Assembly: GCA_017518935.1 (NCBI GenBank)
Contig: JAFWTK010000178.1
Span: 1 to 42,527, forward strand
DNA from: Prevotella sp.
GTDB taxonomy: Bacteria; Bacteroidota; Bacteroidia; Bacteroidales; Bacteroidaceae
Length of the DNA: 42,527 nt
Reading direction: 5' to 3'
The notes beneath the pieces were generated by a model, which had not been told where the DNA came from, searched no databases, and worked only from the letters and a program-made list of their open reading frames with translations. The stretch's first letter is position 1. Each line of letters starts with the position of its first letter. Both the position numbers and the translations under genes were made by a program. Shown here piece after piece: positions 1 to 8,507 of the stretch.

Positions 1-134
1 CGGGCAATGATACGATCCTTGCACACCACCACCGCCCCGATGGGAATCTCTCCCTCCTGATATGCCAGCCGCGCCTCGTCGAGTGCCCGTTGCATATAGA
101 ATTCGTCTTTTTTCTGTTGATTATCCATATTCAT
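1..134 (-). CDS. tadA: tRNA-specific adenosine deaminase, N-terminal fragment (gene runs off the left edge)
   Basis: Only the first 44 codons are in the window. They read MNMDNQQKKDEFYMQRALDEA and continue with LAYQEGEIPIGAVVVCKDRI. The stretch MxxALxEAxxA followed by GEIPIGAVVV is the conserved start of TadA/CMP-dCMP deaminases, the enzymes that convert A34 to inosine in tRNA-Arg(ACG). The zinc-binding HAE and PCxxC motifs lie outside the window, so a related nucleoside deaminase is not fully excluded. The first ATG (132-134) is used here; a second in-frame ATG at 126-128 is equally possible. The gene is divergent from birA. Confidence 0.8.
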   Translation of the reverse strand, partial: MNMDNQQKKDEFYMQRALDEARLAYQEGEIPIGAVVVCKDRIIA

Positions 135-138
135 GGTG

Positions 139-170
139 CAAAGTTACGAAAAAAGTTGTATCTTTGCAAA
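139..170 (-). promoter_or_regulatory. tadA promoter, Bacteroidota type
   Basis: On the minus strand a -33 TTTG (170-167) is followed after exactly 20 bases by TAACTTTG (146-139), the -7 element of the Bacteroidota primary sigma factor. The -7 box ends only five bases before the first ATG of tadA, so the transcript would be leaderless or nearly so, or translation starts at the second ATG. Confidence 0.65.
159..166 (+). promoter_or_regulatory. birA -7 box
   Basis: TATCTTTG on the plus strand matches the TAnnTTTG -7 element and ends 9 bases before the birA ATG. No TTTG lies at the expected -33 distance, so support is weaker than for tadA. The box overlaps the divergent tadA promoter, so the two could not be occupied together. 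Confidence 0.4.
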
Positions 171-175
171 CGAAT

Positions 176-946
176 ATGGATTTTAACGTCATACATATCG
201 ACGAGACGGATTCCACCAATCGCTGGCTGCGCAATAACCCGTCCTTATTTCGCAATAACCCATCCTTATTTGACAATAATGGTGGGTTATTGAAAGGGGA
301 CGTTCAGGATACATGCTTGATCGTTGTGGCAGCGTATCAGACGGCAGGGAAAGGCTGCGGTAGTAATTCGTGGGAGAGTGAGCGTGGCAAGAACCTGACG
401 TTCTCGATGCTGATTCATCCTGAGAACATACCGGCGAATGAGCAATTCCGTATCACAGAGATAACATCGGTGGCGATGTGTGAGACGTTGAAACGATACG
501 GATGCAAGGAGGTCAGTATCAAATGGCCGAACGACATCTATGTGGGTGACAAGAAGATTTGCGGGATGCTGATTGAGAACCGCCTGCAGGGCAGCACCAT
601 CAAGGACTCCATCATCGGCATCGGGCTGAATGTGAATCAGCGTGAGTTTCTGAGTGATGCACCCAATCCCGTTTCCCTCCATCAGTTATTGGGTCATGAG
701 ACTGATCGTGAGGCCTTGTTGAAGACATTCCTCGATGCTTTCGATAATGCCTACAATAGCAAAACTACTTGTTCTACCTACAAAGAGATGCTTTATAGAA
801 AGGGAAAACACTGTCTCTATGAAGATAAAACGGGTCGTTTTACTGCGACGCTGACAGATGTCATGCCCGATGGCAGACTCCTGCTGGTGGATCAGGAGAG
901 AAGGGAACATATTTACGCTTTTAAGGAAGTTCAATTCATTCTATAA
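176..946 (+). CDS. birA: Biotin--[acetyl-CoA-carboxylase] ligase
   Basis: The predicted protein of 256 residues attaches biotin to the carrier domain of biotin-dependent carboxylases through biotinyl-AMP. Visible motifs are the N-terminal DSTN, QTAGKGCGSNSWES (the adenylate-binding glycine loop), and KWPNDIYVGDKKICGMLIE, which holds the catalytic lysine region. There is no N-terminal helix-turn-helix, so this is a group I enzyme without repressor function. The open frame extends upstream to 62, but the ATG at 176 is preferred because MDFNVIHIDETDSTN is the normal family start and the upstream part overlaps tadA antisense. Residues about 19-39 are a repeat-encoded insertion (reported separately). 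pyrH follows after 14 bases, probably in the same transcript. Confidence 0.93.
   Translation: MDFNVIHIDETDSTNRWLRNNPSLFRNNPSLFDNNGGLLKGDVQDTCLIVVAAYQTAGKGCGSNSWESERGKNLTFSMLIHPENIPANEQFRITEITSVAMCETLKRYGCKEVSIKWPNDIYVGDKKICGMLIENRLQGSTIKDSIIGIGLNVNQREFLSDAPNPVSLHQLLGHETDREALLKTFLDAFDNAYNSKTTCSTYKEMLYRKGKHCLYEDKTGRFTATLTDVMPDGRLLLVDQERREHIYAFKEVQFIL
230..292 (+). repeat. In-frame repeat insertion in birA: two direct arms and one inverted arm
   Basis: A 21-base unit at 230-250 is repeated at 251-271 with one mismatch. The second copy then pairs with an inverted arm: 253-270 against 275-292, 16 of 18 positions complementary, separated by a 4-base loop. The outer 10 bases (253-262 and 283-292) pair perfectly. 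The unit is a multiple of three, and the encoded NNPSLFRNNPSLFDNNGGL keeps the reading frame in a surface-loop region between the DSTN and QTAGKG motifs. Confidence 0.8.
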
Positions 947-960
947 TAATAAAAAGGAAT

Positions 961-1671
961 ATGGCAAGATTTAAGAGAATCCTATTGAAGTTGTCGGGCG
1001 AGAGCCTGATGGGAAAGCAGGGTCATGGTATCGACCCTGAGCGTTTGGGCGACTATGCCCGTCAGATTAAGGAAGTGGCCGAGATGGGCGTGCAGATTGG
1101 TATCGTCATCGGCGGTGGTAACATCTTCCGTGGTTTGAGTGGTTCGAAGAAAGGCTTCGACCGCGTGAAGGGCGACCAGATGGGTATGTGTGCCACGGTA
1201 ATCAACTCTCTGGCACTGAGTAGCGCCCTCGATGCAGAAGGTGTGAAGAATAAAGTGCTGACGGCCATCCGTATGGAACCTATCGGTGAGTTCTACAGTA
1301 AGTGGAAGGCTATCGAGGCGATGGAGGCCGGTTATGTGTGTATCTTCTCTGCCGGCACAGGTCAGCCATATTTCACCACCGATACAGGCTCGAGTCTGCG
1401 CGGTGTGGAGATCGAGGCCGACGTGATGCTGAAAGGTACCCGCGTGGATGGTATCTATACCGCTGATCCCGAGAAGGATCCTACGGCCACGAAGTTTGAG
1501 GATATCTCTTATCAGGAGGTATTGGAACGTGGTTTGAAGGTGATGGATCTCTCAGCCGTCTGCATGTGTCAGGACAACAACCTGCCCATCTATGTCTTCA
1601 ACATGGACGTGGTCGGTAATCTGAAAAAGGTGATGGAAGGCGAGCAGATCGGTACGCTCGTGCATCCTTAG
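961..1671 (+). CDS. pyrH: UMP kinase
   Basis: This 236-residue protein phosphorylates UMP to UDP with ATP in pyrimidine nucleotide synthesis. It belongs to the amino-acid-kinase fold, not the eukaryotic UMP/CMP kinase family. The N-terminal KRILLKLSGESLMG, the IGIVIGGGNIFRG loop, and TGQPYFTTDTGSSLRGVEI with DVMLKGTRVDGIYTADP are characteristic. Length is typical of bacterial PyrH (about 235-245). An A-rich AAAAAGGA sequence just before the ATG could assist initiation. It is cytoplasmic and usually homohexameric. Confidence 0.97.
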   Translation: MARFKRILLKLSGESLMGKQGHGIDPERLGDYARQIKEVAEMGVQIGIVIGGGNIFRGLSGSKKGFDRVKGDQMGMCATVINSLALSSALDAEGVKNKVLTAIRMEPIGEFYSKWKAIEAMEAGYVCIFSAGTGQPYFTTDTGSSLRGVEIEADVMLKGTRVDGIYTADPEKDPTATKFEDISYQEVLERGLKVMDLSAVCMCQDNNLPIYVFNMDVVGNLKKVMEGEQIGTLVHP

Positions 1672-1690
1672 ACTTGCCTGCGGGAGTCCG

Positions 1691-2080
1691 CTAATCGTGG
1701 ATTTCCTCGAACTCGACGTATTCACCGTCGTTATTGTCGAAGATCTTTTTCTTCTCTTCGCTCTCGCGGTCGTCGATAATCGTTACACCACTATCCGTAG
1801 TTGTTCTGCGGGTAGTGGTTTGCTTTCCACCAGCCTTCGGTTCTCGTTTGCTGCCAGTGCCCTTGAAGTAGTCCTTGTCGAAAAAATTCTTTCCACTCTG
1901 TTGGCGCTGATAGCGGATGTAATCCTGGCGACTGAACTTCTTGCCGCCCGTGTTGATGATTTCCTCCTGTATCTCCTTAATGTTCCTGACGCCTTTGTAC
2001 ATAAAGCGGAGAACCACTGCTACAACGACGGCGATACCAATGAGGATAAAAAGTATGATGGCAACGAATCCTTTCAGCAT
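1691..2080 (-). CDS. Small single-pass membrane protein, DUF4834-like
   Basis: The 129-residue product starts MLKGFVAIILFILIGIAVVV, one transmembrane helix, and continues as a charged, probably disordered cytoplasmic tail rich in Lys, Arg, Thr and acidic residues. It resembles the Bacteroidota DUF4834 family, which has no established function; that family name is from memory. The frame is open to 2137, but the ATG at 2078-2080 fits both the membrane helix and the short gap after pssA (14 bases). It is last in the psd-pssA operon and convergent with pyrH. Confidence 0.75.
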   Translation of the reverse strand: MLKGFVAIILFILIGIAVVVAVVLRFMYKGVRNIKEIQEEIINTGGKKFSRQDYIRYQRQQSGKNFFDKDYFKGTGSKREPKAGGKQTTTRRTTTDSGVTIIDDRESEEKKKIFDNNDGEYVEFEEIHD

Positions 2081-2094
2081 AATGTGGATGGTTT

Positions 2095-2772
2095 TTAGAT
2101 TGTTTTTTTTGTGGCTACAGACAGGATGACATACCACGCGATGATGGCGGCCAGACCGGTGACTCCCAATAGGAGCAGCAGTGGTATGCAGGAGAGGATA
2201 AAGATGTATTTGATCTCATTGCCCTTCCAGCCCCAGGTCTTGAATTTCAAGGCAAACATGGGGATTTCGGCAATGAGCAGATAGCAACTGATAAATGTAC
2301 CGAGGAGCACACACCATTCCATGCCTTCAAAGCAGATGTTTTTTTCCTGCAAGCCGACAATGAGTGCCCCCCAGAAAAGCGCATTGGCAGGGGTGGGGAG
2401 TCCGATGAAGCCCAAGGCCTGACGCTCGTCGAGGTTGAACTTGGCAAGGCGCAAAGCCGAGAAGGCCGCCATCACAAAGGCGAGGAAAGGTACAATAGGA
2501 ATATGGATATGGAAGGTGCAGAGATAACTGAATACAATAGCCGAGGGTGCAAAGCCGAAGGTGATATCGTCGGCTAATGAATCGAGTTCCTTGCCGATGG
2601 GGGAGGAAACATGCAACAGGCGTGCCACCATGCCATCGAAGAAATCAAAGACAGCCCCGATCACGATGAAAAGCAAAGCCAAACGGAAATCGCCCTGAAA
2701 GGCGAAATAGGTGGAGATGCAACCTGAGATGAGGTTGCAGCAGGTAATCGTATTTGGAATATGCTTCTTCAT
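2095..2772 (-). CDS. pssA: CDP-diacylglycerol--serine O-phosphatidyltransferase
   Basis: A 225-residue polytopic membrane enzyme that makes phosphatidylserine from CDP-diacylglycerol and serine, the step before phosphatidylethanolamine. The CDP-alcohol phosphotransferase signature DG-x2-AR-x8-G-x3-D-x3-D is intact (starting DGMVARLLHV and ending GKELDSLAD). Several hydrophobic helices follow. It is the integral-membrane type (B. subtilis-like), not the E. coli phospholipase-D-like type. Its start codon directly abuts the stop codon of psd, indicating co-transcription and probably coupled translation. Confidence 0.95.
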   Translation of the reverse strand: MKKHIPNTITCCNLISGCISTYFAFQGDFRLALLFIVIGAVFDFFDGMVARLLHVSSPIGKELDSLADDITFGFAPSAIVFSYLCTFHIHIPIVPFLAFVMAAFSALRLAKFNLDERQALGFIGLPTPANALFWGALIVGLQEKNICFEGMEWCVLLGTFISCYLLIAEIPMFALKFKTWGWKGNEIKYIFILSCIPLLLLLGVTGLAAIIAWYVILSVATKKTI

Positions 2773-3462
2773 TTATGCCAATTTGGCGATGACCGTCTGG
2801 TCACCAGTGGTGGGCTGATTCATTGTGACACATGCGCGGGCCGTCATCGGCAGGAATACATCCACGCGGGAACCGAGTTTGATAAAGCCCATGTGCTCGT
2901 CGATATAGCACTCTTCTTCGGGCTTGGCATAGGTGACAATACGCCGGGCCACGGCTCCGGCAATCTGGCGCACCAGAATATCCTCACCATCAGGCGTGGT
3001 GATCATGATATCGGCATGCTCGTTTTCCTCACTGGCCTTAGGCAGCCATGCCTTGTGGTAGTTACCGTTAAAATGCTTCACGAACTTCACCTTCCCATCA
3101 ACAGGAAACCAGTTGGCATGCACGTTCAGCGGACTCATGAAGATAGAGATCATCAGTCGCTTATCATGGAAGTAGTCATTTTCTTCGGTTTCCTCCACGA
3201 CGACAATCTTGCCATCGGCAGGGGCTACAACCAACTTCTCTGTGTCGCCGTTGAAGTAGCGGATAGGACAGCGGTAGAAGTTCAGTGCTACGAACCAGGC
3301 AATTCCGAAGATGATGATGAAAATCCAAAAAGGAATATGTGATTCGAAGAGCCGTAGGAGCAACACGCCGATAGCGATAATCAGTCCGGCACTAAGTGCC
3401 AACTCATTAGTGCCCTCGCGGTGAATCCTTATTTTTTTCAGTTTCTTGATTCTTTCTCCCAT
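2773..3462 (-). CDS. psd: Phosphatidylserine decarboxylase (short, PSD-B-like family)
   Basis: This 229-residue protein converts phosphatidylserine to phosphatidylethanolamine. It carries a hydrophobic N-terminal segment (residues about 23-55), the family sequence [14 protein letters not shown], the [13 protein letters not shown] block, and the self-cleavage site LGSR with Gly197-Ser198, where the serine becomes the pyruvoyl cofactor. The LGSR site and short length match the form common in Bacteroidota rather than the LGST of E. coli. It heads the psd-pssA-membrane protein operon. Confidence 0.95.
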   Translation of the reverse strand: MGERIKKLKKIRIHREGTNELALSAGLIIAIGVLLLRLFESHIPFWIFIIIFGIAWFVALNFYRCPIRYFNGDTEKLVVAPADGKIVVVEETEENDYFHDKRLMISIFMSPLNVHANWFPVDGKVKFVKHFNGNYHKAWLPKASEENEHADIMITTPDGEDILVRQIAGAVARRIVTYAKPEEECYIDEHMGFIKLGSRVDVFLPMTARACVTMNQPTTGDQTVIAKLA

Positions 3463-3496
3463 TAGTTATCTATCCGATTGTTTTCGTTTTCGGTTG

Positions 3497-3528
3497 CAAA
3501 GGTACATCTTTTTTGCGTAAATTACAAA
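3497..3528 (-). promoter_or_regulatory. psd-pssA operon promoter
   Basis: Minus-strand TTTG (3528-3525), 20 bases, then TACCTTTG (3504-3497). The predicted start lies about 28 bases upstream of the psd ATG. It is divergent from the dnaE promoter, with the -33 boxes only 16 bases apart. Confidence 0.8.
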
Positions 3529-3544
3529 CTTTTCACATTTTTCT

Positions 3545-3576
3545 TTTGATAATCTCAGGATTTAGCAGTAACTTTG
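3545..3576 (+). promoter_or_regulatory. dnaE promoter
   Basis: TTTG (3545-3548), 20 bases, then TAACTTTG (3569-3576), a full match to the Bacteroidota consensus. The dnaE ATG lies 31 bases downstream. Confidence 0.8.
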
Positions 3577-3607
3577 ACCCACGAAAACGGAAAAAACAAG
3601 CATTTCG

Positions 3608-6600
3608 ATGGAAGATTTCATACATCTGCACGTACATACATATTACTCCATCCTCGACGGACAGTCGAGCATCAAACGGCTTGTCAACAAGGCAATCGGC
3701 GATGGTATGAAGGGCATGGCCATCACTGATCACGGCGACATGTTTGGCATCAAAGAATTTCACGATATCTGCAATGATGTGAATAAGGGCCGCAAGAAAG
3801 AAGGGCTTGAACCCTTCAAGCCCATCTTCGGGTGTGAGATGTATGTGGCTCGTCGGGGTGACAAGAGTCTGAAGGAACATAAGGAGGACTTGGGTGGTTA
3901 CCACCTGATCGTGCTGGCCAAGAATGCCAATGGCTACAAGAACCTGATCAAACTGGTCAGCAACTCGTGGGTCGATGGCTTCTATAATCGTCCGCGTACC
4001 GACCGGATGGAATTGGAGAAATACCACGAGGACTTGATTGTCTGTTCGGCCTGTATTGCCGGTGAGGTGCCTGCCAAGATATTAAAAGGAGATATTGCAG
4101 GAGCCCGTGAGGCCATTGAGTGGCACCAGCGACTCTGGGGCGACGACTATTATTTAGAGTTGCAGCGTCATGAGGTGACAGATCCTGCCATCCGTGCCAA
4201 CCGTGAGACCTATCCCCTGCAGCAGCAGGCCAACAAGGTACTGATAGAACTGGCCAAGGAATACGGTATCAAACTTATCTGCACCAACGACGCCCACTTT
4301 GTGGATAAGGAGAATGCCGAAGCCCACGACCATCTGCTCTGTCTCTCGACGGGTAAGGACCTCGATGACCCGACACGTATGCTCTATTCTAAGCAGGAAT
4401 GGTTCAAGACCCGTCAGGAGATGAACGACATCTTCAGTGACGTTCCTGAGGCGTTGGCAAACACCTTGGAGATATTAGATAAGGTGGAGGTGTATAGCCT
4501 CGACAACGACCCTATCATGCCGTTCTTCCCTATCCCCGAGGACTTCGGTACCGAGGAGGAATGGCGGCAGAAGTTTACGGAACAGCAACTCTATGACGAG
4601 TTCACCTCTGATGAGAACGGCGAGAACCCGCTCTCGCCGGAAGAAGGTCAGAAGAAAATCAAGAAACTCGGCGGCTACGATAAACTTTATCGCATTAAGT
4701 TCGAGGCCGATTATCTGGCGAAACTGGCATATGAGGGCGCCAAGCGCATCTATGGAGATCCTATTCCCGATGAGGTGCAGGAACGTGTGAAGTTCGAACT
4801 GCACATCATGAAGACGATGGGTTTCCCGGGTTACTTCCTCATCGTGCAGGACTTCATCAACTCTGCCCGCGACGAACTGGGTGTGATGGTAGGCCCCGGG
4901 CGTGGTTCTGCGGCAGGCAGTGTGGTGGCCTACTGCTTAGGCATCACGAAGATCGATCCACTGAAATACGACCTGCTGTTTGAGCGTTTCCTCAACCCAG
5001 ACCGTATCTCGCTCCCTGATATCGATACAGACTTCGACGACGACGGACGAGGTCGCGTGTTGAAGTGGGTCGAGGATAAGTACGGCCATGAGAACTGTGC
5101 CCACATCATCACCTACGCCACGATGGCCACGAAGAACTCCATCAAGGATGTGGCCAGGGTAGAGAAAGTGCCCATCCCTGTTTCCAATGCCTTGTGTAAG
5201 GCCATACCCGATCGTCTGCCAGAAGTGGATGGCAAGACACCAAAGATGAATCTGGTGAACGCCATCAAGGCTGTTCCCGAACTGCGCGAAGCAGAGGCTT
5301 CTTCTGACAAGGCCCTTGCCAATACCATCAAATACGCCAAGATGCTGGAAGGGACGGTGCGCGGAACGGGTATCCATGCCTGTGGCTTCATCATCTGTCG
5401 CGACCCTATCAGCGACCACGTGCCAGTATCGACGGCTGACGACCCAGATTTCAAGGGTACCAAGACCAATTGTACGCAGTACGACGGACATGTGATTGAA
5501 TCGACGGGACTCATCAAGATGGACTTCCTTGGCCTGAAGACACTCTCGGAGTTGAAGGAGGCCTGTGCCAATATCAAGCGCACTCGTGGTATTGAGGTTG
5601 ATCTTGACCATATTCCCATCGACGACCCCAAGACCTATGAACTCTACCAACAGGGTCGCACCATCGGTACTTTCCAGTTTGAGTCTGACGGTATGCGTAA
5701 ATACCTTCGTGAACTCAAGCCCACCGTGTTTGAGGATCTGATAGCCATGAATGCCCTTTACCGTCCGGGACCGATGGGCTATATTCCCCAGTTTATCCGT
5801 CGTAAGCACGGCGATGAGCCTATCACCTACGATATTCCTATTATGGAGAAATACCTGAAAGATACTTATGGTATCACGGTGTATCAGGAACAGGTGATGT
5901 TGCTTTCGCGTCTCTTGGCCGATTTTACCCGAGGCGAGAGTGATGCACTTCGTAAGGCGATGGGTAAGAAGAAGAAGGATATCGTTGATGCGATGAAGCC
6001 GAAGTTCATTGAGGGTGGTAAGAAGAATGGCCACGACCCCAAGATACTGGAGAAAATCTGGGCCGACTGGGAGGCGTTTGCTTCTTACGCCTTCAACAAG
6101 TCGCATGCTGCCTGTTATTCGTGGGTGGCCTACCAGACCGCCTACCTCAAAGCCAATTACCCTGCTGAGTTCATGGCTGCCATCATGAGTCGTCGGCGTG
6201 ACCAGATTACGGAAATCACCAAACTGATGGACGAATGCAAGCAGATGGGTATTGCCACCTTAGGTCCCGATGTGAACGAGTCGTATGAGAAGTTCGGTGT
6301 GAATCATCACGGTGAGATTCGTTTCGGTCTGGGTGCCATCAAGGGTATGGGTGACTCGGCGGCGCTGGCCATCATCGAGGAACGTGAGAAGAACGGACTT
6401 TACAAGGATATCTATGACTTTGCCCAGCGTGTCAGTTTCTCGTCCATCAACCGCAAAGGCTATGAGAGTCTGGCGTTGAGTGGCGGTTTCGACAGTTTCG
6501 GTATCCGTCGTGAGGACTATTTCGCCGTCAACAACAAGGGCGAGGTGTTCTTGGATACTTTGGTGCGCTATGGTCAGGCCTACCAGCAGGAAAAGGCAGA

Positions 6601-7336
6601 GATGCAGAATTCCCTCTTCGGAGCCTTTGGCGAAGGTGTTGAGATTGCCCGTCCGCCTGTGCCGAAGAGTGAGGCACGTTGGAGCGATATCGAGCGACTG
6701 AACAAAGAGCGTGACCTGGTGGGTATCTATCTCTCCGCCCATCCCCTCGATGAGTACAAGATTGTACTCGACAACCTGTGCAATACCAAGTGTGCCGAAT
6801 TGGCAGACCGAGGCATCGCCTTACAGGACAGGGAAGACATCACTTTGGGTGGAGTCGTCACCAGTGTACAGTCGAAGTTTGGTAAGAACAATAAGCCCTG
6901 GGGGATTGTCACCCTTGAAGATTTTGACGGCCCGGGTGAGTTGATGCTCTTCGGCGACGACTGGATCAATTTGAATGGCAAGTTCATCGAAGGTGCGGCC
7001 ATATATGTCACAGGCAAGATGCAGGCACGTTTCTTTAATAGCAATCAGAAGGAACTGAAAGTGACAAATGTCGAGTTGCTGCAAACCGTCAAGGAGAAGT
7101 CGATAGACAGGATTACCATCTCGTTGGCCTCGGACATGCTCGACGAACAGATTGTGGCAGAACTCAGCGAGATTATCAGCGAGAATCCGGGAAAGACCAA
7201 ACTCTTCTTCCTGCTCCGCGATTCCCAGAGTAAGAACCACGTGCTGCTGCGGGCCTCAAACGGAGGTGTGGATGTGCGGCATACACTGATTGACTATATC
7301 GAAAGTCATGAGATGCTTGACTATAAAATTAACTAA
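3608..7336 (+). CDS. dnaE: DNA polymerase III, alpha subunit
   Basis: The 1242-residue catalytic subunit of the replicative polymerase. In order: an N-terminal PHP domain (HLHVHTYYSILDG, AITDHGDMFG), the palm with GPGRGSAAGSVVAYCLG and the metal-binding PDIDTDFDDDGR (about residues 469-480), the third acidic site in KMDFLGLKTL, the fingers (RPGPMGYIPQFIRRKHG, TYGITVYQEQVM), helix-hairpin-helix region, and a C-terminal OB fold (ITLGGVVTSVQSKFG) with tail. Length and lack of an exonuclease domain match DnaE1 rather than the shorter error-prone DnaE2 or PolC. A charged insertion at about residues 315-365 is a usual lineage feature. Confidence 0.97.
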   Translation: MEDFIHLHVHTYYSILDGQSSIKRLVNKAIGDGMKGMAITDHGDMFGIKEFHDICNDVNKGRKKEGLEPFKPIFGCEMYVARRGDKSLKEHKEDLGGYHLIVLAKNANGYKNLIKLVSNSWVDGFYNRPRTDRMELEKYHEDLIVCSACIAGEVPAKILKGDIAGAREAIEWHQRLWGDDYYLELQRHEVTDPAIRANRETYPLQQQANKVLIELAKEYGIKLICTNDAHFVDKENAEAHDHLLCLSTGKDLDDPTRMLYSKQEWFKTRQEMNDIFSDVPEALANTLEILDKVEVYSLDNDPIMPFFPIPEDFGTEEEWRQKFTEQQLYDEFTSDENGENPLSPEEGQKKIKKLGGYDKLYRIKFEADYLAKLAYEGAKRIYGDPIPDEVQERVKFELHIMKTMGFPGYFLIVQDFINSARDELGVMVGPGRGSAAGSVVAYCLGITKIDPLKYDLLFERFLNPDRISLPDIDTDFDDDGRGRVLKWVEDKYGHENCAHIITYATMATKNSIKDVARVEKVPIPVSNALCKAIPDRLPEVDGKTPKMNLVNAIKAVPELREAEASSDKALANTIKYAKMLEGTVRGTGIHACGFIICRDPISDHVPVSTADDPDFKGTKTNCTQYDGHVIESTGLIKMDFLGLKTLSELKEACANIKRTRGIEVDLDHIPIDDPKTYELYQQGRTIGTFQFESDGMRKYLRELKPTVFEDLIAMNALYRPGPMGYIPQFIRRKHGDEPITYDIPIMEKYLKDTYGITVYQEQVMLLSRLLADFTRGESDALRKAMGKKKKDIVDAMKPKFIEGGKKNGHDPKILEKIWADWEAFASYAFNKSHAACYSWVAYQTAYLKANYPAEFMAAIMSRRRDQITEITKLMDECKQMGIATLGPDVNESYEKFGVNHHGEIRFGLGAIKGMGDSAALAIIEEREKNGLYKDIYDFAQRVSFSSINRKGYESLALSGGFDSFGIRREDYFAVNNKGEVFLDTLVRYGQAYQQEKAEMQNSLFGAFGEGVEIARPPVPKSEARWSDIERLNKERDLVGIYLSAHPLDEYKIVLDNLCNTKCAELADRGIALQDREDITLGGVVTSVQSKFGKNNKPWGIVTLEDFDGPGELMLFGDDWINLNGKFIEGAAIYVTGKMQARFFNSNQKELKVTNVELLQTVKEKSIDRITISLASDMLDEQIVAELSEIISENPGKTKLFFLLRDSQSKNHVLLRASNGGVDVRHTLIDYIESHEMLDYKIN

Positions 7337-7449
7337 GAACCAAGAGGTAAGAGGTGAGAGAAATGCTTGGCATGATATTTGCGGGAAATAGATAGATCAA
7401 ATATATATTGAGAAATAAATTGTAAATCATCAAATTGTACATTAGAATT

Positions 7450-7764
7450 ATGGAAGTAACAATCACAAGTGAGAATTTTGAGAGCCTGAAGAAAGGCAAC
7501 CTGCCTTTGGTAGTGGATTTCTGGGCAACATGGTGCGGCCCCTGTCGTATGATTGGCCCGATCGTTGCGAAGTTGGCAGAGAAATACGACGGTAAGATTG
7601 TCGTAGGTAAGTGTGACGTGGAGGAGAATGACGACCTCGCTGCTGAGTACGGCATCCGTAACATCCCCACCATCCTGTTCTTCAAAGATGGAGAGGTGGT
7701 TGACAAGATGGTGGGTGCCCAAAGTGAGGCTAAGTTGGAAGAGAAATTCCAGACACTGCTTTGA
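7450..7764 (+). CDS. trxA: Thioredoxin
   Basis: A 104-residue cytoplasmic thiol-disulfide oxidoreductase. It has the active site WATWCGPCRM, the cis-proline loop NIPTILFFKDGE, and the expected length. The frame is open from 7435, but MEVTITSENF at 7450 aligns with the usual start. A 113-base gap from dnaE holds no clear consensus promoter, only a purine-rich repeat-like stretch near 7340-7366. It is followed after 3 bases by a small acidic protein gene. Confidence 0.95.
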   Translation: MEVTITSENFESLKKGNLPLVVDFWATWCGPCRMIGPIVAKLAEKYDGKIVVGKCDVEENDDLAAEYGIRNIPTILFFKDGEVVDKMVGAQSEAKLEEKFQTLL

Positions 7765-7767
7765 TCT

Positions 7768-8088
7768 ATGGCAAGCATTGATGAAGAACTCAGGCTCGAC
7801 GAAGAAGAGAACCAGCGGGAACTGGCGTTCATCCGCGAGCGGATACCCTTTGATGCCAAGAAGCATTACAGTGACCAGAGCATCCTGTATATGATGGACT
7901 TGATAGTAGACTACTACTATACGAGTGGCATCTTAGAGAGTACAGAGGAGGAGGTTGACATCGACTTGGAGGCAGTGGCAGACTATGTCTGTCGCAAGGC
8001 TAAGGAGGATGGTGTCACCAACTTCGACCCGGAATACGTGCTCTTCGTCGTACAGGCAGACCTGGACTTCCAGGAACAGAACCTGTAA
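7768..8088 (+). CDS. Small acidic hypothetical protein cotranscribed with thioredoxin
   Basis: I do not recognise a named family for this 106-residue protein. It is strongly acidic, has no signal peptide or membrane helix, and appears mainly helical, with a tyrosine-rich segment (MMDLIVDYYYTSG) and a C-terminal DPEYVLFVVQADLDFQ. The gap of 3 bases after trxA implies a shared transcript and possibly coupled translation. It is convergent with tsaE, with 8 bases between stop codons. Function is unknown. Confidence 0.75.
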   Translation: MASIDEELRLDEEENQRELAFIRERIPFDAKKHYSDQSILYMMDLIVDYYYTSGILESTEEEVDIDLEAVADYVCRKAKEDGVTNFDPEYVLFVVQADLDFQEQNL

Positions 8089-8096
8089 TCTGTGGT

Positions 8097-8507
8097 TTAA
8101 TAATTCATTGTTCGTGAGCCGTCGGCATTCTCGGTGATGTTCACCTTGACGGCATCCTCGGGCAGCACCTCCTCTATCAGTTCAGGCCACTCGATGAAAC
8201 AGAGTGCACCAGAATAGAAGTAGTCTTCGAACCCCATGTCGTAGACTTCTTCCAGTTTTTTGATGCGGTAGAAGTCGAAGTGGTAAATGCATTCACCATC
8301 GGGAAGACTGTATTCATTGACGATGGCGAAGGTGGGAGAGGTGATGACATCCTCTACGCCCAGTTCCTCACAGATGGCCTTGATGAAGGTGGTCTTGCCA
8401 GCCCCCATCTTCCCGTAGAAGGCAAACACACGGTGCTCGCCGATATGTTGGATAAACTCGCGAGCCGCCTCGCGAATAGATTCTAAACTGCTAATCGTGA
8501 TGTTCAT
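8097..8507 (-). CDS. tsaE: tRNA threonylcarbamoyladenosine biosynthesis ATPase
   Basis: A 136-residue P-loop ATPase that works with TsaB and TsaD in making t6A37 on ANN-decoding tRNAs. The Walker A is [10 protein letters not shown], followed by [12 protein letters not shown] (switch-like SPTF motif), HFDFYRI, and a C-terminal [13 protein letters not shown] motif typical of TsaE. Its ATG overlaps the porX stop by 4 bases, so it is translationally coupled as the last gene of the aroA-porW-porX operon. Confidence 0.95.
   Translation of the reverse strand: MNITISSLESIREAAREFIQHIGEHRVFAFYGKMGAGKTTFIKAICEELGVEDVITSPTFAIVNEYSLPDGECIYHFDFYRIKKLEEVYDMGFEDYFYSGALCFIEWPELIEEVLPEDAVKVNITENADGSRTMNY

Noticed and set aside
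62..175. Upstream extension of the birA frame.
   Set aside because: It overlaps tadA on the other strand, does not fit the family start, and precedes the predicted promoter.
3608..7336. Error-prone DnaE2.
   Set aside because: Length, OB fold and the long C-terminal part match the replicative DnaE1, and no imuA/imuB genes are near.
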